The position numbers and the translations under genes are program-made. 64,000 nucleotides of DNA from Melanopsichium pennsylvanicum. Taxonomy: Eukaryota; Basidiomycota; Ustilaginomycetes; Ustilaginales. Location: NCBI GenBank assembly GCA_900208305.1, contig OAPG01000002.1, positions 1,178,001-1,242,000 on the forward strand. Direction: 5' to 3'. Below, in pieces: positions 39,650-49,370 of this stretch. Within the stretch, counting starts at the first letter, position 1. Each line of letters begins with the position of its first letter. Below the pieces are notes generated by a model, which was not told the origin of the DNA, made no database searches, and was given only the letters and a program-made list of their open reading frames with translations.

Positions 39650-41827
39650 TTAGATGAGAGCAAACGATTCATCAAGCACTGGTGGGCGGATGTTAAACCT
39701 CGTGATGATTTCGCGGATGGCCTGTCTTGTGAGGACAAGAGCGAGATTCGGGTTTGCAGACTTGGCTGTTGCTGACTTTCTTTCTTTGCCTTGGTCTGTA
39801 CCATTGCAAGCATGCGGACTATTCTGCGGTATAGCCTCATCCGAGACAGGTAGGTGTGGATTAGTAGCTCCATCAACCAAACCAGCCTCGGTCAGAGCCA
39901 AAACAATGTCATCCAGTCTTAAACACGTCAACCTCGATAAAGACTCCAATGGGACAGCCATGGTTATTTCCGCGTCGTCTTGCAGCTTGGCAATGTCTAA
40001 TGCTGGGTGGATTGCTGCTTGATGCTTGTTTTCTTCCGCTATGTCGGCGACATTGAGTGCGACTCGAGATGATCTCCGCGTCGTGCTCTCATTTCCGACA
40101 GGTGCACTACCAAGTTGCTGCCAAGGTGAGCGGGATGGGGCGCTTCCAGCCCAACCTTTGAGCCTGAGCTTGCGCTTCGCTGTTGTCGATGACGAGCTTG
40201 TGGGAGCCTCGGAGCTCTCTGCTTCGCTAGCAAGTCGCTGAAGTTCCGAAAATCCTGATTGATGTGAGATGCGCTCGAGAGAGATGTTGAGCAGCTTGCA
40301 ACGCGCGTTGAGGATTCGCCATCTGCGCAGGGCATCTTGTGCCTTTGCCCTCAAATCCGCTTCTTCTACATTGCCAATAGCATCCGGTTTCACGGCTGAG
40401 GAGGCCCTTCTGTGTCTTGCATTGCCGGTCTTTGGCTTACGGAGCGGACCATCGAAGCTCTCAATCAGAACCCTCATGAGCACGGCCGTCCAAAAGCTGA
40501 GGTACCCCTTGAAACCTAAATCACTCAATGGCCGTTCCGGTGTTCCCAGCATGCCTCCTTTCCCGCTCAGATAGTAGCTGAACTCGATCATGAGCGTGCC
40601 GAAGCTTTTCCTCTGAAATGGCGGGAAAGTCACGATGCAGGCAAGATTGTAGTCATCGTAGCTGACTTTTTCTTTCGAAAAGAATCCCAGCGGATGGTCG
40701 AAACTTGCGTTGGCCGCATCAGTGAGGACGTAGAACATGAACGGCTCCACATCAAAATAAATTGTTTTGTGATCGATAAACAGTTTTCCAAACAAGCTGA
40801 GATTTTGGCAATAAAGCTTCTGTTGAGCACCGTCGACTTCCCAAATGATGTGCGCGCCACGTTGATAGACTTTACGACCAGGCGGATGCGTGTGGGGGCA
40901 GAACTTGCGATGAGAGGAATAGGCGTTGTAAGTTTTCATGTATTTGAAGCATCCATCGCATATCCAGAGCATTTGTGTGGGTACGGAATCCTTCTTGGAA
41001 CGGGCGTTGAGGCTGTTTGATGAGGTTGGTGATGCACGGTTGGTCAAATCGGCGCTGAGGGCCTTGATCGCGGGCGCATGCTGAGATGATGTGGATAGAG
41101 CTCCAGTGAGGCTGCTGGTAGAGGTGCTGTCTTTGCGTGCTGCACGTTTCGCTGTGGTCGCAGCCGCACCTGATTTCAGAGACGCAGGAGACTGGTGACG
41201 CTTGTTGGCTCCGAGACTGGATGCGGATGCTGATGAGTGTGCCGCGGAGCCGTCTTCATCGTCGTGATCGAGCGGATAGGGACTGTAGTACCAGGTCTTG
41301 ATGTCAAAGCTGCCGTACAAAACCCGATCGATGTTTCTCAACGCTGGAGTATCTGGCTCTCCAGCAGATTTTTCTTGCCTCCTACGATGTGTCGCGCCTC
41401 TGTCTGGTAGCGCTGGTGAGACTGGTCGACTGATTGAAGGCGTTCGAGACCCGTCGCCCCCTTCATGCGCGAGGTCATGATCCGCTTTCCGTTTCCCTTT
41501 GCCGATGGAATGCGACATGGTACTGAAAGAGCCATTGGCGCCTCTGATTTGGGTCGAAAGCAGAAGTGATGGGCTGACGTTGCCGTCTGAGATGGATGCA
41601 GGTCGAATGAAAGCACGGTCGACCCAGTCATCCATACGTTTGTCCTGATCATGGCGGTGTACATAGTATTGCACGATATCGGAGTCGAATCCCGGTGGTG
41701 GATTGGAAGAACTGCCCGAACGGCGAGAGAGGACTGTTGCTGTGTAGGTAGTACCGGTGTTGGGATCGATAACCTCGCACACTGCTCCGACAGGCAGCAT
41801 CGCGTGCTGATCGATGGAAGAGAGCAT
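39650..41827 (-). CDS. MYST-family histone acetyltransferase with Tudor-knot domain
   Basis: 725 residues. A Tudor-knot/chromo-barrel lies at about 10-80 (VGAVCEVIDPNTGTTYTATVL ... DKRMDDWVDRAFI), then a disordered Ser/Ala-rich linker with RVLYGSFDIKTWYYSPYP, the entry strand of MYST domains. The zinc finger is LWICDGCFKYMKTYNAYSSHRKFC. The acetyltransferase core contains FFSKEKVSYDDYNLACIVTFPP with the conserved Cys, the acetyl-CoA loop QRKSFGTLMIEFSY and the catalytic Glu in GTPERPLSDLG. MYST enzymes acetylate histone lysines in the nucleus. Domain order fits Esa1/KAT5/KAT8 or a Sas2-like member, but the loop has Ser in place of the usual Gly (QRKGxG) and the core is interrupted near residue 490, so this is a divergent paralogue. 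About 200 residues follow the core. Confidence 0.86.
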   Translation of the reverse strand: MLSSIDQHAMLPVGAVCEVIDPNTGTTYTATVLSRRSGSSSNPPPGFDSDIVQYYVHRHDQDKRMDDWVDRAFIRPASISDGNVSPSLLLSTQIRGANGSFSTMSHSIGKGKRKADHDLAHEGGDGSRTPSISRPVSPALPDRGATHRRRQEKSAGEPDTPALRNIDRVLYGSFDIKTWYYSPYPLDHDDEDGSAAHSSASASSLGANKRHQSPASLKSGAAATTAKRAARKDSTSTSSLTGALSTSSQHAPAIKALSADLTNRASPTSSNSLNARSKKDSVPTQMLWICDGCFKYMKTYNAYSSHRKFCPHTHPPGRKVYQRGAHIIWEVDGAQQKLYCQNLSLFGKLFIDHKTIYFDVEPFMFYVLTDAANASFDHPLGFFSKEKVSYDDYNLACIVTFPPFQRKSFGTLMIEFSYYLSGKGGMLGTPERPLSDLGFKGYLSFWTAVLMRVLIESFDGPLRKPKTGNARHRRASSAVKPDAIGNVEEADLRAKAQDALRRWRILNARCKLLNISLERISHQSGFSELQRLASEAESSEAPTSSSSTTAKRKLRLKGWAGSAPSRSPWQQLGSAPVGNESTTRRSSRVALNVADIAEENKHQAAIHPALDIAKLQDDAEITMAVPLESLSRLTCLRLDDIVLALTEAGLVDGATNPHLPVSDEAIPQNSPHACNGTDQGKERKSATAKSANPNLALVLTRQAIREIITRFNIRPPVLDESFALI

Positions 41828-42556
41828 GTTAAATAGGTTCGGTCAACCGTCAGTCCAGTTCGTGGACGCTCGGAATGATTCGATTGTCGCGAAAAGATTT
41901 GATGTCTCGATAGACTACGATCATGTGTGAGTCCAAGATGGCATGTTGTGAGATTGCTCCTTCCCTTGTTGTCCAGAGCCCTGTGGGAGGTGAAGCTTGG
42001 CGTAGAATAGCTACTGCATTGGCCGAAGTGTCGAAAGGCTCCGGCGCTCGTGATGCTACGCGGGCGAGGTCTTGCGGCCTGTCGGGCGTGGCTGTGTGGG
42101 TCGTACCTCGAGCTGAAGGGTGTCAATTTGGTGGAGAAGGCAAAGCAAGCTCCTCCAAGCGCCGATTGATATGTTCAGGGCGTCGTAGTTGCTTTGGTTG
42201 TGCACCTCCACGACCTAAATTCAAAGCTTCTGGAAAAAGTCACAGAGACGCAAAGAAACGCGGATTCACGACGTGGACCATTTGTTCATACGCGTCTGAA
42301 TGCCGAGCTCCATCTGATCACACGTTGCTCTGCTCACTCCCCTCGATTATCATCCAATAGCAAGAACATGGCAAACTGAAACCACCAATTTCAATACGGC
42401 AAAGAAAGAGAAGAAAGACGTTAATGATGATCAAAACAAGTGGTAGATGACGAAAACAATGAATGCAGGTACGTGTATACGGTATAAATGATGGATTAGC
42501 AAGACACTCGTTGGGCCCTCTTCTGTATGGGCAGATGCGAACACAAATAGCTCTGT
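41828..42556. other. Intergenic region, 730 bp
   Basis: Between the MYST gene start and the methyltransferase stop. Overlapping short frames without domain resemblance; no RNA gene seen. Confidence 0.5.
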
Positions 42557-44203
42557 TCAGCACTGCTTGCCAGTCCTCCTGATTCCCAGAACAGCACCCG
42601 AATGATGCAGCTCAATATCGCTATCAAAGGCGATCCCGATGCTCTCACAAACCTTGGCTACTTCTACCGCGGCAAAATCTTGATCCTGCAAACTGAGTTT
42701 CTTCTGTTCCGGATTATTTTGAAGATACTTGAGATATGCGCTGGTCGATCTGACCCAGTCAACCAATTTGCGAGGGGTTGTTGAGGAGACGACGAGATCT
42801 CCGTGAGAATTGTTGCATTGTGCTGCACGACGAACGCCAGGTCGGATCCAATGTGGGAGTTTGGAAAGGGTTGCTGCGAATTCTTCTGGATCGTCAACTT
42901 TGGACAAGCGCGAAGATGTAGCGGCCTCGCCAAGAACTGTGCAGTCATCGATGGGAATCCAACAATAAGAGTGCTTGTCCCAGAGCTCTGCCAGAGCCGC
43001 ATCGTGATCCCAAGGCATGGCAAGCTTGCGATACAGCCCACCGGTGCGCAAAGCTTGAACAGCTCCGTGGGCGCCATAGTAGGAATCAATCTCGGGGTAC
43101 TGACTAGGAAAATCGAGAAACCAATCTCGCAAAGGTCGAATTTGATCTCCCTTCTCAGAAGTGTAAGGACCGATAACAGGTCGACCTCCAGTGACAATGA
43201 GTGTTCCACCCGGTTTGAGCAGCGATGCCCACTTGCGCCAATTGTAAATGGTGGATTCGGGAGTCTCCCAGTCCATCCAGTGAATACAGGCTGCCATCAT
43301 GATCAGGTCGACCTTTTCACCCCGGGGCAGCACGGGATCTTCGCCTCGAGCCTGCATGAATTCGATCCGATCCGGGTTATTGACCGGTGGAAGCTTCACA
43401 TCAGCCAGGTCTTGTGCAGACATAAGCTTGACAGTGTTGGCCAGCTTGAGCATGTTAGGCGAGGGATCCTGACCGAAAACTTTGCCAAATCGAGTGGCCA
43501 TGTGAATCGACATTTGTCCCGGCCCACAGCCAATCTCAAGCGCTGAGTTCCATCTTTCGCCATTGCTGCTATCCTTGTCGCCCTGTGCATGGTAGTCGAA
43601 TGCAGTCTGTGTCATCGTGGGCGGGTATGACGTGCGGGCACGTAGATATTGCATAGCATTATAAGAGTCGTGACTCCAAGCGGAGCCCAGTTCGTGCGGA
43701 GCCATTTCGAGTGCTATGTCTAGTTCTGCTTCGAACTCGGGATCTAGCGGGAACACGAGCGAATATGCTGAAGATGAAAGCGAAGATGCCGACGATGATG
43801 ACAGTAAGGTTGAAGTGAGCGAGAGGAAAGACGTGGACGGCGTGGGGTAGGAGAACCAGCTTTTGGCCGAGGCAAATCTCTGCTTGCTTGCTTTAATGCT
43901 GCTGCTGGTATTGGTGTTAGTGGACCCACAGATGGGGCTGGTGGGAAGTGGTGGCTCTTGCTTTGTCCTGCTGCTGAAGTGTTGTTTAAGCCTACGGAAG
44001 GTGCAAGAAAGGGAGTTACCTCGATTCCCACTTTTTGATCGAGTGCTGTCGTTGGTATGTGCGAGCAAGAGCTTGTGCGATAAAGATTGATTATCGAGCA
44101 GCTCATGCTGCTGCGTTTCCATGCTCAGTCGTGGTGGTGAGACTGAACCACACCTTGGTCGCCCTATGGAAAGGCAAGGAGTGATTGCATGAATACTCAC
44201 CAT
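42557..44203 (-). CDS. SAM-dependent methyltransferase (Crg1/trans-aconitate methyltransferase-like)
   Basis: 548 residues from ATG 44203; an in-frame ATG at 44122 is an equally good start. The first 150 residues are Ser/Thr-rich with a hydrophobic Ser/Leu stretch (FLSLTSTLLSSSSASSLSSS). The methyltransferase core begins near 175. SAM motif I is ALEIGCGPGQMSIHMATRFG, the acidic strand-2 end is VFGQDPSPNML, and motif II is VDLIMMAACIHWMDW, followed by LLKPGGTLIVTGG. These match class I methyltransferases related to yeast Tmt1 and Crg1, which act on small carboxylates or on the terpenoid cantharidin. The substrate here is unknown. A long N-terminal extension is unusual for the group. No biosynthetic neighbours suggest a secondary-metabolite cluster. 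Confidence 0.82.
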   Translation of the reverse strand: MVSIHAITPCLSIGRPRCGSVSPPRLSMETQQHELLDNQSLSHKLLLAHTNDSTRSKSGNRGNSLSCTFRRLKQHFSSRTKQEPPLPTSPICGSTNTNTSSSIKASKQRFASAKSWFSYPTPSTSFLSLTSTLLSSSSASSLSSSAYSLVFPLDPEFEAELDIALEMAPHELGSAWSHDSYNAMQYLRARTSYPPTMTQTAFDYHAQGDKDSSNGERWNSALEIGCGPGQMSIHMATRFGKVFGQDPSPNMLKLANTVKLMSAQDLADVKLPPVNNPDRIEFMQARGEDPVLPRGEKVDLIMMAACIHWMDWETPESTIYNWRKWASLLKPGGTLIVTGGRPVIGPYTSEKGDQIRPLRDWFLDFPSQYPEIDSYYGAHGAVQALRTGGLYRKLAMPWDHDAALAELWDKHSYCWIPIDDCTVLGEAATSSRLSKVDDPEEFAATLSKLPHWIRPGVRRAAQCNNSHGDLVVSSTTPRKLVDWVRSTSAYLKYLQNNPEQKKLSLQDQDFAAVEVAKVCESIGIAFDSDIELHHSGAVLGIRRTGKQC

Positions 44204-45655
44204 ACCCTTTCACTTCTGTGCTGTCTACCCAACAGCCAAGGTCGCGCAGGAAAAAGGCAACATTATGTTACGGCCCAATTCTATAAACGATTTTATTCGG
44301 AATATATGATCGTGTGTAGCTAGATCTCGGCAGGCTGTACTATATGAAATAAAACTGGGTAGACAAGATGCCATGGTTTTCGGAAGATTTTCCCGAATTG
44401 TGTTTCACTTAGAGGTAGTGAAGGGCCCGATGTCGAGATGCTAAGATACAAGATGTCAGATCCTGATCAAGTCGAAGCTTGGACTACTCTCTATGTCGGT
44501 GGGTCTTCCGTCGGGCAAAGCTGGTTGAAAGGGAAGATTCAGGGCTCCAAAAGGGGGGGAGGAGGGGAGTTTAGGGAGAAGTTCGAAAATCGTCTCTCGC
44601 TGTATGAAGCGATCTGGTATCAGTCACAAGACGAGTTGTCAACGAAGCCAGAGGCCACAGCATCAACCTTGCCTATCAAGCTTGTACTCGCCTCTTCGCT
44701 TTCACCCCACTTCTTTGTGTGCCGGTGCATCTTGCGATGCGCATGCACTAGCAGCCTGGCTGGTGTTCTCGAATCTGATGCTCTGAGAGGGCTCAAGCAC
44801 AATTCGCACAAGGTAAAGGAGCAGCCCCGAAATCCAAAGCCACATAAGTGCCACCATAACTTGACTACTACATAGCCCATCGGAATCACAACTCCGTCCG
44901 CAAAGGAAAGAAGAGGCTCATGCGTTGTGGTGCAGATCACGCAGCGCAACGGTTCAACATGTTCGGATCTTGCCTACACTCACATTTCCAAGGTGTTGAT
45001 ACAAAGGGCGCGTGTGATCATATAGGGTCAGACGCATTTCCCCGAGTTCAAAGACGGAGAGGCGCTTTGTGACTATCCCGAAATAATTAGATTCTGTGTT
45101 TGACCGAAGAAGCGCTTTCTAATTTGCCTCAGCGATTCCGCGCGGTACGCTACCCTTTGTGTGTTCAGTGTGAGAATAGCGATTCTTCCCCAGTTGCCTT
45201 TCTCAGAAGGAACGTGTGAAAGCTAAGCCGACCTTTCTCATGTTTTCACACCGTCGTATGGCACTCTGCATTCAATTCACAGCCGCCCATTACGTACTGA
45301 TGCAGGCAACAAACACAAGAGTGCGACAGGGACACGTTGAGGCTACCCTTACGCTGCACAAATCCGGTCCGAGACGAGATTGCGAATGCTAAACGTTTTT
45401 CGATGCTACAAATACTGACCTAGATTTCGTTGCTATGAAAAGTGTGGATATCAAGCGTGTTGGCCAGCAACATCCTTCTAGATACTTCCATCACCGAGGT
45501 ACCAGCCTCTCGAGATTTGATTTCTGCTCTGCTGTTCATCTTCTACTCGATACCAGTGTCTACATTAGTCGTTCCCAGTTTCCCTTTTTGAGATTCCATG
45601 ATTCCCATCCTCCCCTTGTCATTGGCTTGCATACAACTAATCCCGATTCTTACGT
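44204..45655. other. Gene-poor interval, 1.45 kb
   Basis: Upstream of the methyltransferase and downstream of the CAP gene. A 145-codon frame at 44438-44875 shows no domain and no coding-like composition. No tRNA or repeat recognised. Confidence 0.5.
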
Positions 45656-46546
45656 TTAGGAACTAAGCACGTTCTGCAAAAAGCTGCCAATGACATTTCC
45701 AGGAGGATCATAGTTGCACACTACAAACCTACTTGTTCCACTACTTGCCAACCCCATCTGTTGTGCCGTACACTCTTGAATCGCACATCCTACTTGTTTG
45801 GTTGCCTTCCATACCATTTGTGTGAAATGTCCAGTGGCATCGCTGTAAGTTCCAGATGAAAAGTTGTACAGCTTGACCTCGTCATACCACATGTTTGCGC
45901 TATCTGCAGCTCCGAATGTAGACGAAGTTCCGGCTGCGATGTTTTGACCGTAAGGGTTGTTGGGTGTGTGCGCCCATTTGCATCCAGAAGCCCATTGGGC
46001 GGCGGCGCTGGTGAGCGTGGAACTCCAGGTCAAGGCTGCGGCGCTGTGCTTTGCTCGGTCTGCATTGTGAATAGAAAGAATAGTCTGCTCGAACGACGAG
46101 AGATTGCTGGTAGATGAGCCGGCAGAGGAAGTTGAGCTAGTGGAGCCAGTAGTAGAGGACGTGGAAGCCTTTGACGTGGTTGGAGTTGACTTTGTCGCCG
46201 TGGAAGCCTTCGACGTGGTTGAACTTGACTTTGTCGCCTGCTGCTGTTGTGTTTTATGGTAGTAAAGGCTATGACGAGCGCTACTGATCCTGCTTTGGGT
46301 GTCGTTCAGCTTGTTCATTTTGGCTTGAGCCTTCGCTTTGGCCTTGGACTTTTTGCCTTTCTTGTGCTTGTGATGGTGCCTTCGACAGTGCGGCTCTGCA
46401 TCGTAGCCTGAGGATGAGGTTCCGCGTGGCTTCATCTCTGCGTCAGCAACGACAAGATCATTGTTAGAGTCTGGAACGGCAAAAGTTGGGGTGAGGACGA
46501 CCAGTGCGCCCACCATAACGGTGATCAAGGGGGAAGAGAATCTCAT
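45656..46546 (-). CDS. Secreted CAP/PR-1-like protein with CNYD motif
   Basis: 296 residues. A signal peptide (MRFSSPLITVMVGALVVLTPTFA) is followed by a strongly basic His/Lys stretch (HCRRHHHKHKKGKKSKAKAK) and a Ser/Thr linker made of two near-identical TTSKAST units, likely O-glycosylated. The CAP domain fills the last 150 residues: ILSIHNADRAKHSAAALTW, ANMWYDEVKLYNF, GHFTQMVWKATKQVGCAIQEC, and VVCNYDPPGNVIGSF. The four CAP signatures and the CNYD/PPGN motif are all present. CAP proteins bind sterols or lipids outside the cell. As I recall, the U. maydis homologue PR-1La is a secreted virulence-associated protein whose CNYD site is cut to release a peptide resembling the plant CAPE1. The neighbouring H+-ATPase gene on the same strand fits that U. 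maydis locus. Confidence 0.9.
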   Translation of the reverse strand: MRFSSPLITVMVGALVVLTPTFAVPDSNNDLVVADAEMKPRGTSSSGYDAEPHCRRHHHKHKKGKKSKAKAKAQAKMNKLNDTQSRISSARHSLYYHKTQQQQATKSSSTTSKASTATKSTPTTSKASTSSTTGSTSSTSSAGSSTSNLSSFEQTILSIHNADRAKHSAAALTWSSTLTSAAAQWASGCKWAHTPNNPYGQNIAAGTSSTFGAADSANMWYDEVKLYNFSSGTYSDATGHFTQMVWKATKQVGCAIQECTAQQMGLASSGTSRFVVCNYDPPGNVIGSFLQNVLSS

Positions 46547-49370
46547 GATTGAATTTGTTCCAGAAAAAAGCTCGGAGGGTGGGTGCTTGAGTAGTGATGT
46601 AACGATGCGATCGAGCGTGTGCGGTCGGTTTATCCAGACGATGCAGTGTTCGGGTCAAAGAAAAGAAGCGTGTGATAGAGCGAGCGTATAGATGTGTTGT
46701 GTAAAGAAGGTAGGAAAGTGTCACCGAGGAGTAAAGGGAGAAGGAGAAGGGGAGACGATGGTTGTGAAGTATGCTACACCGTGAGGGTTTGAGGGATGGA
46801 GTGATGGATGGGGGTCAAAGTAAAGCAGGACGGAGGCAAGAGCGTCATACATCAATCCCCATTTAAGTGGCATCGAGGAAAAAGGATCATGCCTCTGCGC
46901 TGTCGAAGAAGCCACTGAGACTAACACTGTTCTTTTGGCACATAGCGAACGGCGGCACAGCTCGGTGCTTCGGCGCTTCGACCAGACACACCTCACTCTT
47001 CTGTTGTTCTCTCACAATCTTGTTCACCGAGATCAAAGAACCCTCTTTTTCTTTACTTGTGTAGGTGTATGCAAATGTCAATATTGCGGTAAAAGCTTCA
47101 AATCTTTGCGGACAGCGTTGAGAACGCCTGGTGATTGCGGTTGCGGTTGCCATCTTGCGGGGGCTGCACATGGTGCTGCATGATCAGCAGTGACTTCGTA
47201 GCATGGTTGCCATGCCACCAAAGCACAGTGTGGATCAGAACATTGAAAGAAATACAGCAAGGGATGTCGGGTTCACGCCCGCTCGCCACAGGTCTGAGAC
47301 CGAACGACAGAGAGCTGATGCCATGATGATGATGGGAGGGACTCGGTCTTCAGGAATCGGCAGTAAAAGCAGGTTGTTGATGCTCCCATTCTAAGCGAGC
47401 AGCGTTGATGATCTCTTTCAAACATGTTTTCAAAGTCCGACTCGGGGTATGGACTGTTCTTGGTTGGGAACCAACCTTGCCATGCTCTCTCTGCAACCTC
47501 TTGCGCTACTTTCGCCAAGTCAATACGTTTGTGAGCCTTTACAATCTCAACATATGCCTTGATGATCTCGGTTTTGTGATACAAAGGGTATCAAACAAGC
47601 TCGATGTGCAGCTTGACAATGACAAGCGGTGGGTGTAAATTTACTGTAAATACCGTCATGCAGATACAGTATTCTGGCTTCATGGCAGAAATTGAAAGCT
47701 GTCGCGTGGCGTTAGCAACCTTTTTTTTGGCAACTCAGTACAGTGCAGTGACTACTTAGTCTTACAGTTCTCTTGTCTTTTAATTTTGGTTTGCCGAGAC
47801 GCGTCGTCAACGCTGGCAAATTTCAGAGAGTATGGTAAAGTGACAGCTTGATTCGGAGAGCCAGATTGAGAGAGAGAAGGGAAAAAAGTGTTGGTCTCGC
47901 CTCGGCGCAATCGGACATCCCATAAATGATAATGCCAGCAGGACACACCTGTCGTAATGTAATTATTTACTTGAAATTACTGTAGTTTACTTTACTGTAC
48001 CAATTTTGACTTGACTTTCTCGTCGGTCGCTTGACGCCATTGATACAGAATTCTGTCAGCCTCATTCACGGCATAATACCAATTAAAGTCGTCTTATACG
48101 AGACTCCAGTGAACGACGTCATGTTTCTCTTGGCTAGGTTACTTTGCCGTGCTATACGCCCAGCAACATGCTTTTGAGTTGAACTGTACAACCGCTGAAT
48201 GCGAAGCGAGTTTCGCCCCCACTTGATGTTCGTTTGCTGCATACTAGCCTTAGCAAAATCGTGTTGGTGGCGATCAAGGATGCATCTGTATCAATCACAG
48301 CCCACTCTCCGCCAAGTATCGTGGTTCTATAGGCTCTTGTTGTGTCCAGCGATCCACAAGAGATGGTCCCATCAAGTTCGTTCTGACAACCCATGCAGAT
48401 GCTTTCCAGCTAAGTTCGACAATGGTTGTCCAATTCTTTCGTTGGCTAGTAACCCAGGTGACACTCCCTTGGCGCAATTCACAGACGGACAGAAATACTT
48501 GGCAACAGCACAACTCACAAGATTGTTCGAACAAGACAGTAAGTACAGTAGTAGGTCAATTGGACTCGCAAGATCATTTCAGCGTCATAATATTATTCCT
48601 CGTCTCTTGTCTTGACCCGACTGAGACCCCCTTTTTTCCTCTCGATCAGAATTCGGATCTCTACCTCACTTCCCCGAACCGATACCATATTATCTTCTGT
48701 GGTTATCTTTCCCTTCACTTTCTAACAAGGCTGAAGCATGCAGTGGAAGTTCGGTCAATGCCGCAGCCTCACCTTCTCCTCTCACCATCATGTACTGCTC
48801 CTATGCCCACCGTTAGCTCGTAACTCTACACATACACTAACCTGCCATTCATGCCTCCGCTCCAACATAACAACACAGTCCACACACAAACTCACATCAA
48901 TGTCACATGTTTGTCTGAATCAACGGTATACTATAGCAGAGAGACGTGTCTACAAGAAAACGACCAGGAGAAAAGTGTACTAGTGTATAGATGTGTGGCG
49001 GGGATGCGGAACAAAAACCAAAAGAGAGTGTGTGTATACTTTACGTCCGGTCTAGTTGGTGGAGGGCAGACGTGGCTGGCTATGTAGTGCCATCTTTGTG
49101 TTTGTTGGGATCCGAGCGCTCCGCCCGAGAATTTTATTGTGTTAGCATTCTGTATCGTTCGATTCAACTATCTTTACGTCTATGTTCCTCTTGTTCATGA
49201 ACCAACAACACCCATCGACGATTAAACGGGATGAAACTAGATTCAATCAAAAGAGAGACGAAACAGACGCAGAGAGCAAATGCATTAGACGTGGAAAATG
49301 CGATATATGAGAGAGAGAAACAAGGGGGCAACATTGTGCGTAGCGTTGCAAAAGCACTTCATGCAAGCAT
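46547..49370. other. Gene-poor interval, 2.8 kb, between CAP and H+-ATPase genes
   Basis: Only short frames, none with a recognisable domain. It contains five TACWGTA motif copies (47642, 47665, 47978, 47993, 48544), some inside TTTACTGTAAAT-like palindromes. The proximal part should hold the CAP promoter and the distal part the 3'UTR of the proton pump. No tRNA or transposon seen. Confidence 0.5.

Noticed and set aside
44164..44200. Possible intron right after the first ATG of the methyltransferase (GTGAGT ... CCATAG)
   Set aside because: It would be only 37 bases, shorter than usual for fungal introns, and the frame is open without it; a start at 44122 explains the data more simply.
44438..44875. 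145-codon plus-strand frame between the methyltransferase and CAP genes
   Set aside because: No domain, irregular composition and no neighbours or splice sites supporting a gene.
47273..47584. 103-codon minus-strand frame in the CAP-ATPase interval
   Set aside because: Begins plausibly but decays into Cys/Ser-rich sequence without any family resemblance; treated as chance.
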